This document shows, in pieces, positions 45,590 to 57,820 of a stretch of 64,000 bases of DNA. Every line of letters starts with the position of its first letter. Position 1 is the stretch's first letter. The DNA comes from Strigamia acuminata. Lineage: Eukaryota; Arthropoda; Chilopoda; Geophilomorpha; Linotaeniidae. A model generated the notes under the pieces. The model was not told the origin of the DNA. It saw only the letters and a program-made list of their open reading frames with translations, and ran no database searches. The stretch lies in NCBI GenBank assembly GCA_949358305.1, contig OX442314.1, positions 26,707,118-26,771,117 of the forward strand, written 5' to 3'. Both the position numbers and the translations under genes were made by a program.

Positions 45590-48500
45590 ATTATTTTTAA
45601 CAAAAATAAAAAAAAAAATTCTATAAATGAACTTTAAAATTTAAAAAGAAAATGAAAAAATCTACTTAAAAAAGGAAATTAAAAAAAGAGGAAAGAATGT
45701 TTTTTTCTTTTTAATTTTCTTGATTTTTAATTTAATATATAAACTCAATGAACATTTCTTAATTTTTGTGTTTTTTTTTTATTATTATAAATATGCACTT
45801 AATATTGAAAAATGAGCCCAACTTGAAAAATATTAATTTCTTTTATTTGCTAGTCCACAATTTGCACTTGAAAAGTGATTTTTTGTTTGTTTTTTGTTTA
45901 TATTAATCAAAAACGATCAATTTTTGATTTTTTTACGAGAGGAAATATACGTAGGCAGCTTTTTCTTTGTTTTTTTTTATTTTATATATAATAATAATAA
46001 TATAAATTTAAATTAATCATGATTAATCATAATTTAGTTGATTTTGTTTGGGTAGAAATTTGCACGGTACCTGACAGAGAAATTATATAAAAAAATAAAT
46101 AAATAAAAATAACCAACAAGAAGAACAATAATAACCAAAATATAAATTTTATTAATCATTTTTTTTTGGTTTTATGGATTTTATATTTAATTTTCTACGA
46201 TCCTTTTAAATAATGCTTTTGTTTTCACTTAATTCAGGGTTTTGTATGTTTGTAAAAGTTTGTACATAGGAATTTAAAAAGCGAAAAATGATGGTATTTT
46301 TGTGTAAATATAAACGGGCGGGAGAGGAGGAAAATGATTTATTTTTTTCTTCATTTTTTTTTCTCTGAATGAATTTTGTACAGAAGAAATTTTTGATAAA
46401 AGTTTAAATTGAAGAAATTGAAATTTAATTTAATTTAATAACTGATTAGTAATGATAAATGATAAATAATAAATCCATGATAAGATTTTTGAACCGAGGT
46501 TTTTTTGTTGGTTTCGTGTGGAATTAACGAGTTATGGAACAAGAATGAATGATTAAAAATGTTAAGTTAAATGAATAGAAATGGGGAGAGAGACGTTTTT
46601 ATTTTTGTTTTTATTTTTTTCTGGCACTTTTTAACAATTTTCGATTTTATTTTCGTGAAATTTGTGAGCACGCTTTGCAATAATCTTTAATTTTGTTTTT
46701 AAAAATATTTCAATAGCAATTTAACATTTTTACGCAATCAGTCACTTTATTCACCCATTATTCACTGTATTAGACATAGAATTTATGAAAATAAAACGGT
46801 TGATTTTAAATAAACAGTAATGGCTGCATTAAACATTATTAGACATAATAAAATTGGTTTTTAGAAAAGAAGATTACTTTTGTGTGTGCTAAAATGAACC
46901 AAAATGGCCACCACCTTGTACACACATTTTCTGGATTTTGATTTGCCGGATGGTAAGTTGTTTAATTCTACAGTGTATCATAAAATATATACACATTTAA
47001 ATTAAATATATGTTAACCATTAGTTGTGGGCAGTGTTGTTTAATTAACGTTTTTGGTGGAGTTTTCTTCGCTCATTCGTTTGGTGTTTAGTTTTTGACGA
47101 TCTCGAGAACGGAAGCTCGGAAGTAACTACACCAGAAACGTTAGTTAAACAACACTATTACAACTAATGGTTACCTAATGTATATTTAATTTAAATGTGT
47201 ATACATTTTTATGATACGCCCTGTTTATTGTTTAGGATCTTTGTTTATTTCTTCACGTCTGAATTTGTACATAGAAAACCGAGCTGGAAAATTGTTAGGG
47301 TTAACTTCTGGGTGGTTTGTCACTTGAGTTCGCTGAGACTGCAACATAATTTTCGTGTTGGGGTATTTAAAATTAAAATCTAAATTATCAGAAAATAAAA
47401 AAATTGTTTTGATTTTCAGTTTCAATTTTCTAGGTCGATAATGGTCAGGGTCACGAGGTCAGTACAGCCGGGTTGTTTTATTACAATCAAAGTAATTTTT
47501 TTTTTAAATTTTATTTCTTTTTCCTTCTTACAGATCACTTAAAATTTTCCACTCAATAAACACAGGTTTAAACGGTAATTTTGACAATTTTCAAGTTCCT
47601 GGCTCAAATAACCTGACCTGTCTTCTTAATTGCAAGCGGAACAAATAACAACTGGTCCAACGTTATCAAACAAAAACTTTTTTAGATACACGAAAGAAAA
47701 TTACAAAAAAAAATTTAAATAAATTTAAACAAATAAAAACGAATCAACATATACATAAAATAAATTAATTAATTCTATAAACTGAAAAGAAAGATAAAAA
47801 AAAACAAAGAAAAATGAAATAAAACGATTTAAGTGCGTTCAACGGTCATCTATTAATTAAATATTTACGTTTGGTTGATTTCTACCGGACCTGTGTCCAT
47901 TTTTCGGCTTTTTAAACATTGGGATCACTGCAGAAAGAGGTAATATAAAAAAACACACTCGACTTTCAACCAGTATATGCTCTGGACATTTCAGCTCGGA
48001 AGTTGCTCGTCAAAATGTTTTAAGTCGCGGTTTATTTTGCTGACAAAACTCAGGTAAATAGTTGTGATTATGCAATAATGAATGTATAATAATCTTCTCG
48101 AATGAAAAACGAATTAATTTTCACACACGCATCTCATTCTCTTGAAATCACAATGCCCGTTGTAAACCACCATGCTTCCCTTATCCATACACCATTTTCG
48201 ACATCTTAGATGGTCCGAGTAACTTTCAACACATTTTGGATTATTGGTACCTAGTTTGGGATCAATACTTGACTATATTTGACTATTTGAGTTGGAAATT
48301 CAACTTACGTTGTAGACAGGCATTGGCTAAAATCAAATGTGCAAATATGTTGACAGTTGTGAGAAATACAATAGTTTCTTGCATATTGAACCTCTCAAAA
48401 CCACACACAGGCCTACATTTTACAACAATGCGTGACATTCGTGAGAAGTATCAAGTAATAATACTTGATTTTACAGACAATTGAACTATTTAAACAAATT

Positions 48501-48647
48501 TCCATTTGAATTGGGAAGTGTACACAAGTTTCCGAATGTCCTTATCGTATAATCTCTCTAGTTTTAATTATTTCAGACTTTGTAACGCTCCATGGTAAGA
48601 TCCTCGGATTAACTTTTTACGCATCAGGTGGTAAAACAGGTCAAGAA
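45590..48647. other. Intergenic between Myb and chitin-binding gene
   Basis: Very AT-rich. Myb 3' end with AATAAA-like signals just after the stop, one hairpin MITE (46971-47223), and near 47950-48050 a region ending in ACTCAG before GTAAAT that could be a noncoding first exon of the following gene. No convincing coding gene is seen. Confidence 0.5.
46971..47223. mobile_element. Tc1/mariner-like hairpin MITE
   Basis: Arms of about 80 bp, inverted and highly similar. Ends CAGTGTATCATAAAA and TTTTATGATACGCCCTG; the left end is preceded by TA. The type of terminus suggests Tc1/mariner (inference). Confidence 0.65.
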
Positions 48648-51157
48648 ATGAAGTCACCTTGGATTTATCACATCCTCATTTTATGTAAGCATTTTACCCA
48701 AACATTTGTCAGCTGCAGACCAGATTTCCCACCCTGGGAACAGTGATTAGGGCAGAGAATGTGCTAAAATATTATTTTATAGATTAGGGTTAAGATTATC
48801 ATAGGTTAAGAACCACTGTCCTAGGGTTTCTCTACACCAAAATTCGGTCCTGCATTGTTGACAACAGAAATACAACGACACAAACTAACCCATTACGTAT
48901 TATTATTTTAGATTTTGTGTGTCAAGTGGTAGCTGCCTACTTATTTCAACCTCCTCGTGCCACAGGACAGTATTTAGTAGCGAGCAGACCCAAACATGGA
49001 GGTCAATTTGTTCAGATGGTTCGACCTCTTGAAAATGCATCTCCATTGCCACAATTGGTTCCAGCGTACAAATCACTTACAATTCCATTTCCCAAGTTGC
49101 CCACTGAACTGCCTCTGGTCGCTCACACTTCCAATCCAGTGGCAGAGTTTGCAGAAACACCGTCATCCAAGAAATTGAAGGCAAAGAAGAAAAATGGAAA
49201 GAATGACGTGAAGGAGTTGATTGAAGAAATCAATTCTGAGAAGGAACATGAGAGGAAATTAGCGGACATTTTGCCACTGGTAACATTTGATTGCCACGAT
49301 ATATCGGAAGGCTATTATGCCGATGTGGCTTTTCGATGCGAAGTTTTCCATTACTGTGGCAAACCATCTGGAAAGAGGTTTACTTTCTTTTGTCCACCTG
49401 GATCAAGATTTAATCAAGTGAGAATATAATTTGAACTACAGCACAGCAGTGTATGCCTGCATGTGGGTATACAACCTAAAAAGTCATTTTTACATCTGAT
49501 AAGTCCTTTTACGCGCAAAAAAACAATTAGCCACATTAAAAGTTAATTTTAGCACATAAAAAGTTTATTTTTGCACATAAAAAGTTCATTTTTGCACATA
49601 AAAGTTCATTTTTGCACATAAAAAGTTTATTTTTGGACATAAAAAGTTTATTTTTGCACATAAAAGTTTATTTTTGCATTTCTTGCACCCTGAACTCTTC
49701 TACATTGTGACAATCCAGATGTAAATCTGTATGTATATTTTTTAATTCATTTATAGATGCACATGATCTGTGACTATGAAATGTTTCAAGGTTGTGACAA
49801 ATCACACGAATACTTCCACTTGAATGATAAAATCCATCCAAGAGATGATGACAATACATCGTCAACAAAGTCACCTTACCACCAGAGCAATACAACACCC
49901 ATTCCACCTTCACACTTCACATACAAATCCGTTTCAACAACCCAAACACCAATAACTGCTATCAAGTCAGAACCCAAACTTAAACAAGTCAAAGAAAATT
50001 CATTTCACAGACCTGAACGAAGTAGATATACTCCAAGACAATGGCCAATGGCTTATCCACAGAGACCAATGGTGATGAGAGCTCCTCCTAGGTTGGGCAG
50101 GTTGCAACCAGCAGCTAGCCACATGCCTACCTCAAGAGTTTTGCTGGACCCTCACTACATCCCAAGAATTAGGAGCAAACAAACAAATATTGCAGTCCCT
50201 ATTCCGCGAAGACAAATACCTTTGCGTTCGCATTTAATGTCCAATCGCAGACATTCTCATCTCCAATACTTTCCACCGGCTCATGAATTCAGGAGAAGGC
50301 CTCTTCCACCTCCTGAGTTGGCGTTTGATTATTATGAACCTCCATTGGAACCGATAGCGGTAAGTCCCCAACGAAAGACATTAGGTCATAAGATAAAGAC
50401 GGAGGACGATTGGAAGTCAGTGGAAGCAGACTGGAAAAGGGACACAAAGGCTGAAGTGAAAAAGCCTGTTCAAGCTTCTAGAAGAAGTGGCCAGGCTACC
50501 AGAAGAGTTCCAACCAAAGACAAATGGGATGAGCTGGACAAAGCGGTCGATCATTGGAAGTTAGCCGGTAATAAGCGTAAAGAGCAGAATGCGGTGAAGA
50601 TTACAAGTGAGACTGAAGAAAGTGACTCTGAATCAAGCGAAGAGGAAGTTACTACTAAAGTCAGTAGAAGGAAACCCGCAAGAGCAAAGCCGAGATCAAC
50701 GACAAGTTTAAGCGTAGTTTCGACAACTGCGAAAACAACTACCAGAAGGCCCATTGCAAAGCACAGAGTGAAAACTTCAAGTATTGGAGGAAGAATTAAT
50801 ACTAGAAGAAGTACAACCACAATGAGCAGTGGTAGTAGAACAAGATCAACAGCAGTAAGCACCAGTACTGTTACTTCAAGCAGTATTACTACCTTGCCTT
50901 TGCTTGAGGAAGCTTATACTGAAGCAGCAGTACCAACAACAGAAGTAACTAAAATTGTTATTCCCAAACATAAGCATAGATTTACAAAGCTTCAAAGATC
51001 ACGGTTGAAAAGTTCAACCAGTTCAACACCGTACAGTCCTACCGTTTCTTTCGCGATTACTATTAAGCCGGTCACATCTGCAATTTCAACTGCTGAAGAT
51101 GTCATAGAAGATATACCAGTAGCTGCTGCTTATGCCAATACTGAAGATGCTGGTTAG
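48648..51157 (+). CDS. Secreted protein with one chitin-binding type-2 domain (CPAP1-like), basic tail
   Basis: Exons 48648-48684, 48912-49417 and 49757-51157 (647 aa). Signal peptide MKSPWIYHILILYFVCQVVA. A single CBM14/peritrophin-A domain at about residues 139-197 has six cysteines (FDC, FRC, HYC, FFC, ICD, QGC) and the GYYAD and EVFHYC motifs. The rest is Lys-rich before the domain, and Arg/Pro- and Ser/Thr-rich after it (long TTT/TTK stretches, probably O-glycosylated). Known role of the family: binding chitin in cuticle or peritrophic matrix. An intron in phase 0 splits the chitin-binding domain after FNQ. Alternative end: a GTTAGT donor overlaps the stop, and an acceptor at 51333 would add ENEKSYI instead of Gly. 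Poly(A) signal AATAAA at 51447-51452. A 5' noncoding exon is likely. Confidence 0.92.
49541..49680 (+). repeat. Intronic minisatellite (chitin-binding gene intron 2)
   Basis: About seven degenerate units of 19-20 bp with the core CACATAAAAAGTTTATTTTTG. Confidence 0.85.
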
Positions 51158-52399
51158 TTTAAAATCACAATTTCTTACATTAGGAATCTTGTGGAGACAA
51201 TTATTGTAAGCCATTGTGGGAATACTCCCAATGTCAAACCATAACAATCCACAAGATTCCTATTGTGCAAGAAATTATAATTTTCAGTTTCAGCAATTAT
51301 TTACTTATTTACAGCAACATTTCTATTTGCAGAAAATGAGAAGAGTTATATATGATTACACCTATTTATGTGAGAAAAATAAAATAATTGATGGTGCTGG
51401 TCACCACATGTTGGACACAATACTGTTTTTCTTTGTTTTTTAAGGAAATAAAAAAAGTAAAGTTTTATTCAAATATGGTTTCTATAAATGTTTAAATTCC
51501 ATGCAAGAGTTGAAGAAAGGCAGATGGATTTACATTATCAAGTGAAACATTTTGACAATAATAATTACATAAAACATCCAGTCAGTCTGCATTTAAAAAA
51601 CAACAACTAAAAAACAAAAAAAATATAACCCCAATTCCCAATTTGTGATAAATAAAAGCAGCAGTGCATTGCAGAAAGAGAGTTTCATGGCCAAAATATA
51701 CTTACAGATTACACAAGTGCACTGATTAATTTTGTGCTGAGATATTATATTAATTGTCCAAATTAAATTCACTGATGCACAACTGATGTGGAGTCAATGT
51801 GTCAAATATACAACATTGAAATTAAAAGTGTTCCTACTAAGCTTATGTGTATCAGTGTGCCAATAAATACTAAATCAGACTTATTGTGGACTTTTTTTTA
51901 TAAGAACACATTGTACATGTACATGGCTACATAAAGTAATATGGTACAATAACTTATAACAGTTTAGTGGCTTTTGGGAATGCCCAGCACCAAAAAATGA
52001 TGAGTTTAATCATGCAATCACATATACTAGCTGTTTTGAAAAGTCATTTAGACTGGTTTATCTTCTTTAAACCAGTCTAAATGCATGTTTTAGACAGCCA
52101 TCTAGACAATAAAAGTAAAATATGTTTTGGTGTTGATTTTCCCAAAAGCAAAACCACTAAATCTGTTACATTGATAAGTTAAAGTCTTTTGAACTTTGCG
52201 ACATCCATTTCCAAACAACACAGCACATTATTTCTTACAAAACTACACTATAAAAGCACGTTTTTGCTACATTTCCAAATTTGCATTTTTTTTTCTCTCC
52301 CTTTTTGTTATTGCCATTTTCTTATCAAAAAAATTGAAATAAGTTGTTAAAATTTAAAAATTTCTTCTCAATATTACACAACTTAAGAACAAATTACAT
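51158..52399. other. Convergent intergenic region between the two chitin-binding genes
   Basis: Contains the 3' UTRs of both convergent genes and one MITE (51959-52166). No coding sequence is seen. Confidence 0.6.
51959..52166. mobile_element. TA-flanked MITE with nested palindrome
   Basis: Ends ACAGTTTAGTGGCTTTTGGG and CCAAAAGCAAAACCACTAAA...CTGT, TA on both sides. In the middle TTTAGACTGGTTTATC is inverted against AAACCAGTCTAAA. Confidence 0.65.
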
Positions 52400-54496
52400 T
52401 TAGTCGTCATAATCATCTTCCTGCTGTTGAGGTTTCCTTCTGAAGCTTGGTGTTCTATGATGACTTCTTTGTGAATGTGAATGTGATACAGGACGAAGAG
52501 ATCTTACCGGTGTAGCGCTTGATATAAACTGTGGTAAGCGGCCACCCGAATTGGAAGAACTTCTAAACTGGGACGCAGGTCTTGCCGGTTGTTGAGAGAC
52601 AAATTCGTCGTCGTCATCGGCGAATTGAGGAGTTGGGCGGAACTGTGGAACTGCTTTTCTAGGCGCATGATTTTGCTGCTGTGTTCGCTGTTGTCGATGA
52701 TCGGATCCTTCGGAACCATCCGGGAAGAAGCGGTCGTGGTATTTCAATGTCTCATTGGTTTCTTCAGTACCTTAAGAAGAAAGACAGATTATTACCGTAT
52801 TACCTCACATAAAGCGGCATGCTGTTGGGCATGGGTTTAGCAGGTTTTTAAAATTTTGTCCAAAAAGTGTATACCGGCATGCCGATATAAAACGAAACAT
52901 GCCGGTATAAGTGAAAAACTTTTTTTTCTTGTTTTTTTTTTAAAGAGCCCAGATGAATAATTATACTGGATTTTGGGTCTGAAATTTAAGTTTTATTGAT
53001 ATTCTGAAGATTACTACTAAAATTGGGGAAATGTTATACAAATTTCCGACATTTTGGACATCTAAAAATGATTTTTTTGGTTGTTTTGGCTAAATTCTTT
53101 AAAAAAAAATTCGTACTCACTTACACTGGCATGCCGTTATAAACGAGGTTTATCGGCATGCCGGTATAAATCGAATTATACCGGCATGCGGCTTAATGTG
53201 AGGTAATACGGTAGAAGAAAGATTCTATTACATATGTTTACATAGCTTTAAAAATTAAAAATAACGTTCCCTTATCACTACACTATTCCAGCCAACTACT
53301 GACAGTTAGTAATTTTGGGCCTAAAAATTCAATTTGGGGGCGTAAATGTGCAAATTTCTGCATAAAATTCCATTATTATGCCTATAAAGTATGGCTTTGG
53401 GCCTAAAATTCAATTTTGGGCCTCACTTATCATTCAATCTACGTACCTATGACTGTTGTGTTTGATCGGGACAACAAAATAATCGCCATTTGCAATGAGC
53501 GAAGCTAACAATTTAGTGTTCTCAATTCTGATTGGCTGCGCTATATTTTAATTTAGTGTTGAAAACGATACACTAAAGATTTTTCCCTTACGATATGGCA
53601 CTAAAATAGTGTAACGTGGCACAAAATAAGGGGAAAATGCATCTCGCAAACTCTCTAATCTTACCTTCATGTATTGGCTTGTAGAGATAATCATTGACAA
53701 AGTGATATTTCTGTGATTGGGCACATATGTTGTCATCTCCTTGCGGCATGCAAATTAAATGGATTTGGTGGAAGATTTGGCCAGCAGGGCACAACCAGCT
53801 GTGTCGCACACCGTCCGCGCAGTAATGGAACACTTCACAGCTTAATCCTGCGTCAGCGTAGTATCCCAACCTTTTTCCGCTACAATCAAATTTTGAACCG
53901 CCCAATAGTTCAGTTAGTCTGTCTGGTTTGCTCTCGGCTTCCTTTTCCTCCTCTTCACTTTCCTCTACATCGTGTTGATTGCCCTATAGAAAAAGATACA
54001 CATCTACTTACTACAGTGTGGTAATTAAAATGTAGAAATTTACCTTTGAGTTGCTGGCGAAAGATGTGGAACTAGGAATGAATCTTGCCGCACTTTGTTG
54101 TCTCGGGGTACTCGAAGGAATGATGGGACGAGCCGGGACACTTGGTTGAGGCTGTGGCCGAGCTTGAGGACGAGGGACGAAGAAAACTTCTTCGTTGTGT
54201 TGTGGTCTGCGGAAAACTACTGGGCTTTGACCTTGCTGAGGTTGAAAATGAGTGTCGTCTTCTTCACTTTCGCCGCTTTCTTCCGCAGGTTTAAAAACGG
54301 GCCTGAACACAGCTCTCTGTCGAGTTGCTCGGCTCGTCTTGGAAGATGGAAACCTGAGTTGTCGAGTCGACTGAAATTGATACAATTTCATGTATTGCAT
54401 TTGTCTTTGACAAAACGAACAAATACTTACTCTCTGGGCATTTGCTAGTGCCACAAACATAAATAGCAAAAGGATTGCTCCTTCCTTCAGCTTCAT
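52400..54496 (-). CDS. Secreted protein with one chitin-binding type-2 domain (CPAP1-like)
   Basis: Exons on the - strand: 54431-54496, 54044-54370, 53665-53983 and 52400-52770 (360 aa). Signal peptide MKLKEGAILLLFMFVALANA. A Pro/Gln/Arg-rich segment with acidic patches is followed by the chitin-binding domain in exon 3, with the six cysteines in FDC, LSC, HYC, WLC, LIC and NIC and the motifs GYYAD and CEVFHYC. The C-terminal tail is rich in Gln/Arg/Ser/His and ends DDYDD. Known family role: attachment to chitin in cuticle. It shares the YYAD-x-x-x-x-CEVFHYC core with the gene on the other strand, but here the domain is not split by an intron. Intron 3 contains a MITE. The tail-to-tail pair suggests an old inverted duplication (inference). 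Confidence 0.92.
52795..53211. mobile_element. MITE, second copy of the CCGTATTACCTCACAT family
   Basis: Ends CCGTATTACCTCACATAAAG and CTTAATGTGAGGTAATACGG, TA on both sides. The interior (AAAGAGCCCAGATGAATAAT and following) closely matches 36616-36971. Confidence 0.85.
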
Positions 54497-57400
54497 TTTC
54501 AGTCTTTCTATACAAACCAAACAAAAATTATTTATAAAAATCAAACGATAGACATTTGTGTGCATTCAAAGTTTCTATTTTTGCAGTTGTTGATGTCAAT
54601 TCTGTCTATAAAAACACACAAACACCAAAAAACAGATATTTTGAAGCCAAAAAAATACATTAATACATTAATAGATGATAGACCAGTGAAAAATTGCGTG
54701 GAAATGATGGTAAAAAATATCATCATCGGGAGAATGTGTGATCGGTTGGTTGAGTCGAATATATTTTTGTTTTTAATGGTCGCTCGTGGGGAGCGAAGCG
54801 CGATGTGGGTCAAGAGGCCTGAGATAATAACAGTAAAAAAAAGTCGAGTTTTGCCTCGTTGATTTTTATCTTCGATAATGCTCACATGGACACCCACGTA
54901 AATTGCCATGTACGATTTATTACTGAAGATAAGGTAGTACATATTACTTTCTGAAACGGACCATTTCATATTTAGTTTGCAGGTGGATCTTGCACAATTA
55001 CCAAAATAATATCATGTCATCTATCATAATTAAAAGTCCATCAATGCAAAGTCAGATTGCTTCAGTTTGATAAATAAATACTTTAAGTTTTGTGGTTCAA
55101 TCACCCTGTTGTTTTTTGGGATCAAGTGATAAGCAGAAGCTTTGAATTGACTGTGTTAGGGGTTTGGTAAACTATGGGTTTATGGTGAATGAGATCTATG
55201 TGGAATGGTTTGGTAGCTTTTTCTGTTTTTCTGTTTAGTATTGTAAGGTTATTTTTTAATTGGAAGATAATGAATGGTAATTACTACTGTTTAATATGTT
55301 AAATGGTATTTCACATTTCAGGGACAGTTCACTAAACTTGATTGATTTTTTCTGCATTTGTTTGTTGACCCTGTTTAAATTAACTATTTCTTAAGAGATT
55401 TCAGAAGAAATAGAACTTTTTGACATTTAATTTGGCTATTTGACGTTTAATAATGAAAACAGTCAAGTCAAAAACTGAGTTTGATGTTTGAATCGGGTTA
55501 ATTAGAAGTTTTTTAAGCCTATAAAGCTGTTTAGCATAAAGCAAACGAAGTTTTAGGTTGAAGCCCATTGTAGGTTCATCATAATTTGACAGAATGAGCA
55601 AAGATAATCAGACTGTGATGAGAATTTCTACTTTCTAAAGTCTTAGTCACGATCTGAATCAAAAGCCGGTTAATACTGTCATACTTCAAACAATTAATAC
55701 AAACTTTGAATTAAATGTCCTGCACAATTACTCATGGGTGATAATTGGAATCTAAACCTGTCTTTACATAACCGATTAGCAAAACAAAAAAATAAATAAA
55801 AAAATGGTTTGTAGGTGAAGAATTAAATGGAAACTTAATTAATAACTAAAACCCGATGATGCAAATTAATTCTTTCAATTCCAATTAAACAAAAAATCAA
55901 AATTTCACATTATAGTCATTTAATGACTAAATATTTCAATACAAAATTGAAAGATATGTCCATTTATATTGCTTAGGGTTCCCTGGGCACTTTGGGGATC
56001 CTAATTCTTGTGGGAAATAGAAATGTAAACCGGACACATTACGGTATATGTGAGAACTAATTTTGTTTGCAGCATTGTGTTTGTGTAACATCAAGTAATT
56101 AAGGTGAAACACCATATGTAGTATAATTAAGAGCAAATCACAAACCAAAACGTAAAAATAGAGACCCAAAAAGTGTCTTTATGGCTATTTCCTTACACAC
56201 AAGAAAACTTGGAAACACTTTATAATACGAACTCTAATTCTAATGTTAAATTAAATATGTTTCCCATCTTATTATGGCTTAAATCAAAATCTAACTGATA
56301 AATATTTAGCAAAACATCACAATTACACACAAATAATATTAATAAATGAGAGAAATACAAAGATGTACTTACCAGAAGCTTAATGAAAACCCAAAGACTC
56401 ATTTTCAAGTGTTGTCTTCTTATATAGAAGTTTTTAAGCCAATAAGAAGAGTTCTTCCTCTTCTGGTTGTACTCACAAGCGAGATAGGCACTTTAAATTT
56501 TCTGACGTCATTACATCTAGGTTGACTGCCTTGCTTGGAATGTTTTAGGCCTCATTTTGAATTGTTCCTTACACAGAGGCAAAATTTATTTTTTTTTACC
56601 ACAAACGTTACATTTGTGAGGTCACTATGTTTTACTTTGAATAATCAACACAAATTGGGAGAAATTTTTTTCTTTCTGAAGCGAGGTGTTGGCTGCATTA
56701 AAAGTTCGATGACACTTTGGGATTTCATTTTTTTCCATCCATTTATTATTTTTTTCCTCACAGTTTTCTAGTCTGATAAATCTGTACACTTTTAGTTAAA
56801 CTTTACTGTAAAATGGTTTAGATTTTTCGAAAATCTGACGAACATTTTTTTTTTTAATAAACAAAATCAACTTTATAGAATTATTTCTATTTTTATTTAA
56901 TTTTCAGTCGTGGTACAATGCAGGCAATAGTGCCTGAAAACAAAAGAACAACTGTAATATATGTTGTTGAATTCCAACAAAAGAAAAGAATTGCATTTTT
57001 CAATTTTAATAACGACTTTGGTTCCTTCCTGTCACCAAGGTAAAGCTGGTACAAATAACTAACTGGCACTCCAGCCAAGGTTATAAACAACAGCCAACAC
57101 CCAAACAGTTTCAATTAATTATTTTATTCGTTTCTCGAGTGTCAAAACTGTTCAAGCCCAATGGATTTATCAACATTCTTTCCACGTACAAATTACATGG
57201 GAAATGAAAATTATTTCCCTAAAATAATAAAATAAAAAATAATTTTTCCTGCTTTTTTTAAAAAAAAAAAAAAATTCATTTGTGCTCTTTTATTTTTCTT
57301 TTCCTTCTGCTGATTACGAAAAACAATAGTGTGTAGGAAGAATTTATTTGTAGAGCATCATCTTCTTGGGTTTAACCTGGTCTACATGTGCATTGTTTTT

Positions 57401-57820
57401 CTTCGTAATGTGCCGTTGGGTCAGTGAAATTATGTCTTGGGTTTAAATTCCATATCTTATTTATTATCATCTACTTTCATTTTTGATTGCATGAATTAAA
57501 AAATAAAAAAATAAAACACTTAAAAACCAAAAATATTTCATAAAAGTTACGCTTCACTGCACGTAAATCGTCCATTATTAAAGTAGGCTTCACTGTTTTG
57601 CATGTAGCAGTAAAGCCCACTTTTCTTCGTTGAAAATCATGTGAAAAAATATAGAAAATCACATCAGATGGCGCCCGTGTGTTGGTAAACAAAACTTTTC
57701 ATTTATTATAAAAAAACAATTTATTTTATCTACAAAAGATGAAAATAACAATTTAAAAAAAAACAAAAAAAACATTAAGATAACCAAAACTGTTGCTTCG
57801 CATTGTTTAGTTGAGTTTCT
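54497..57820. other. Intergenic, no supported gene
   Basis: AT-rich DNA of 3.3 kb. A possible tiny exon (MSLWVFIKLL with a GTAAGT donor, - strand 56373-56402) and a 73-codon hydrophobic frame (56893-57114, - strand, no ATG) were seen but cannot be tied to a gene. Reverse-strand poly(A) signals for TAF8 (TTTATT on +) lie at 57702-57707 and 57720-57725. Confidence 0.5.

Noticed and set aside
46904-46952. Mini-exon MATTLYTHFLDFDLPD followed by GTAAGT
   Set aside because: Good start context and donor, but no downstream coding exon could be linked to it.
56373-56402. Short first exon MSLWVFIKLL with GTAAGT donor (- strand)
   Set aside because: A TATA-like sequence lies only 16 bp before the ATG, too close for transcription to start upstream of it, and no fitting second exon was found.
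56893-57114. Hydrophobic 73-codon frame on the - strand
   Set aside because: No ATG, no splice partners and no family I recognise; could be a relic but unsupported.
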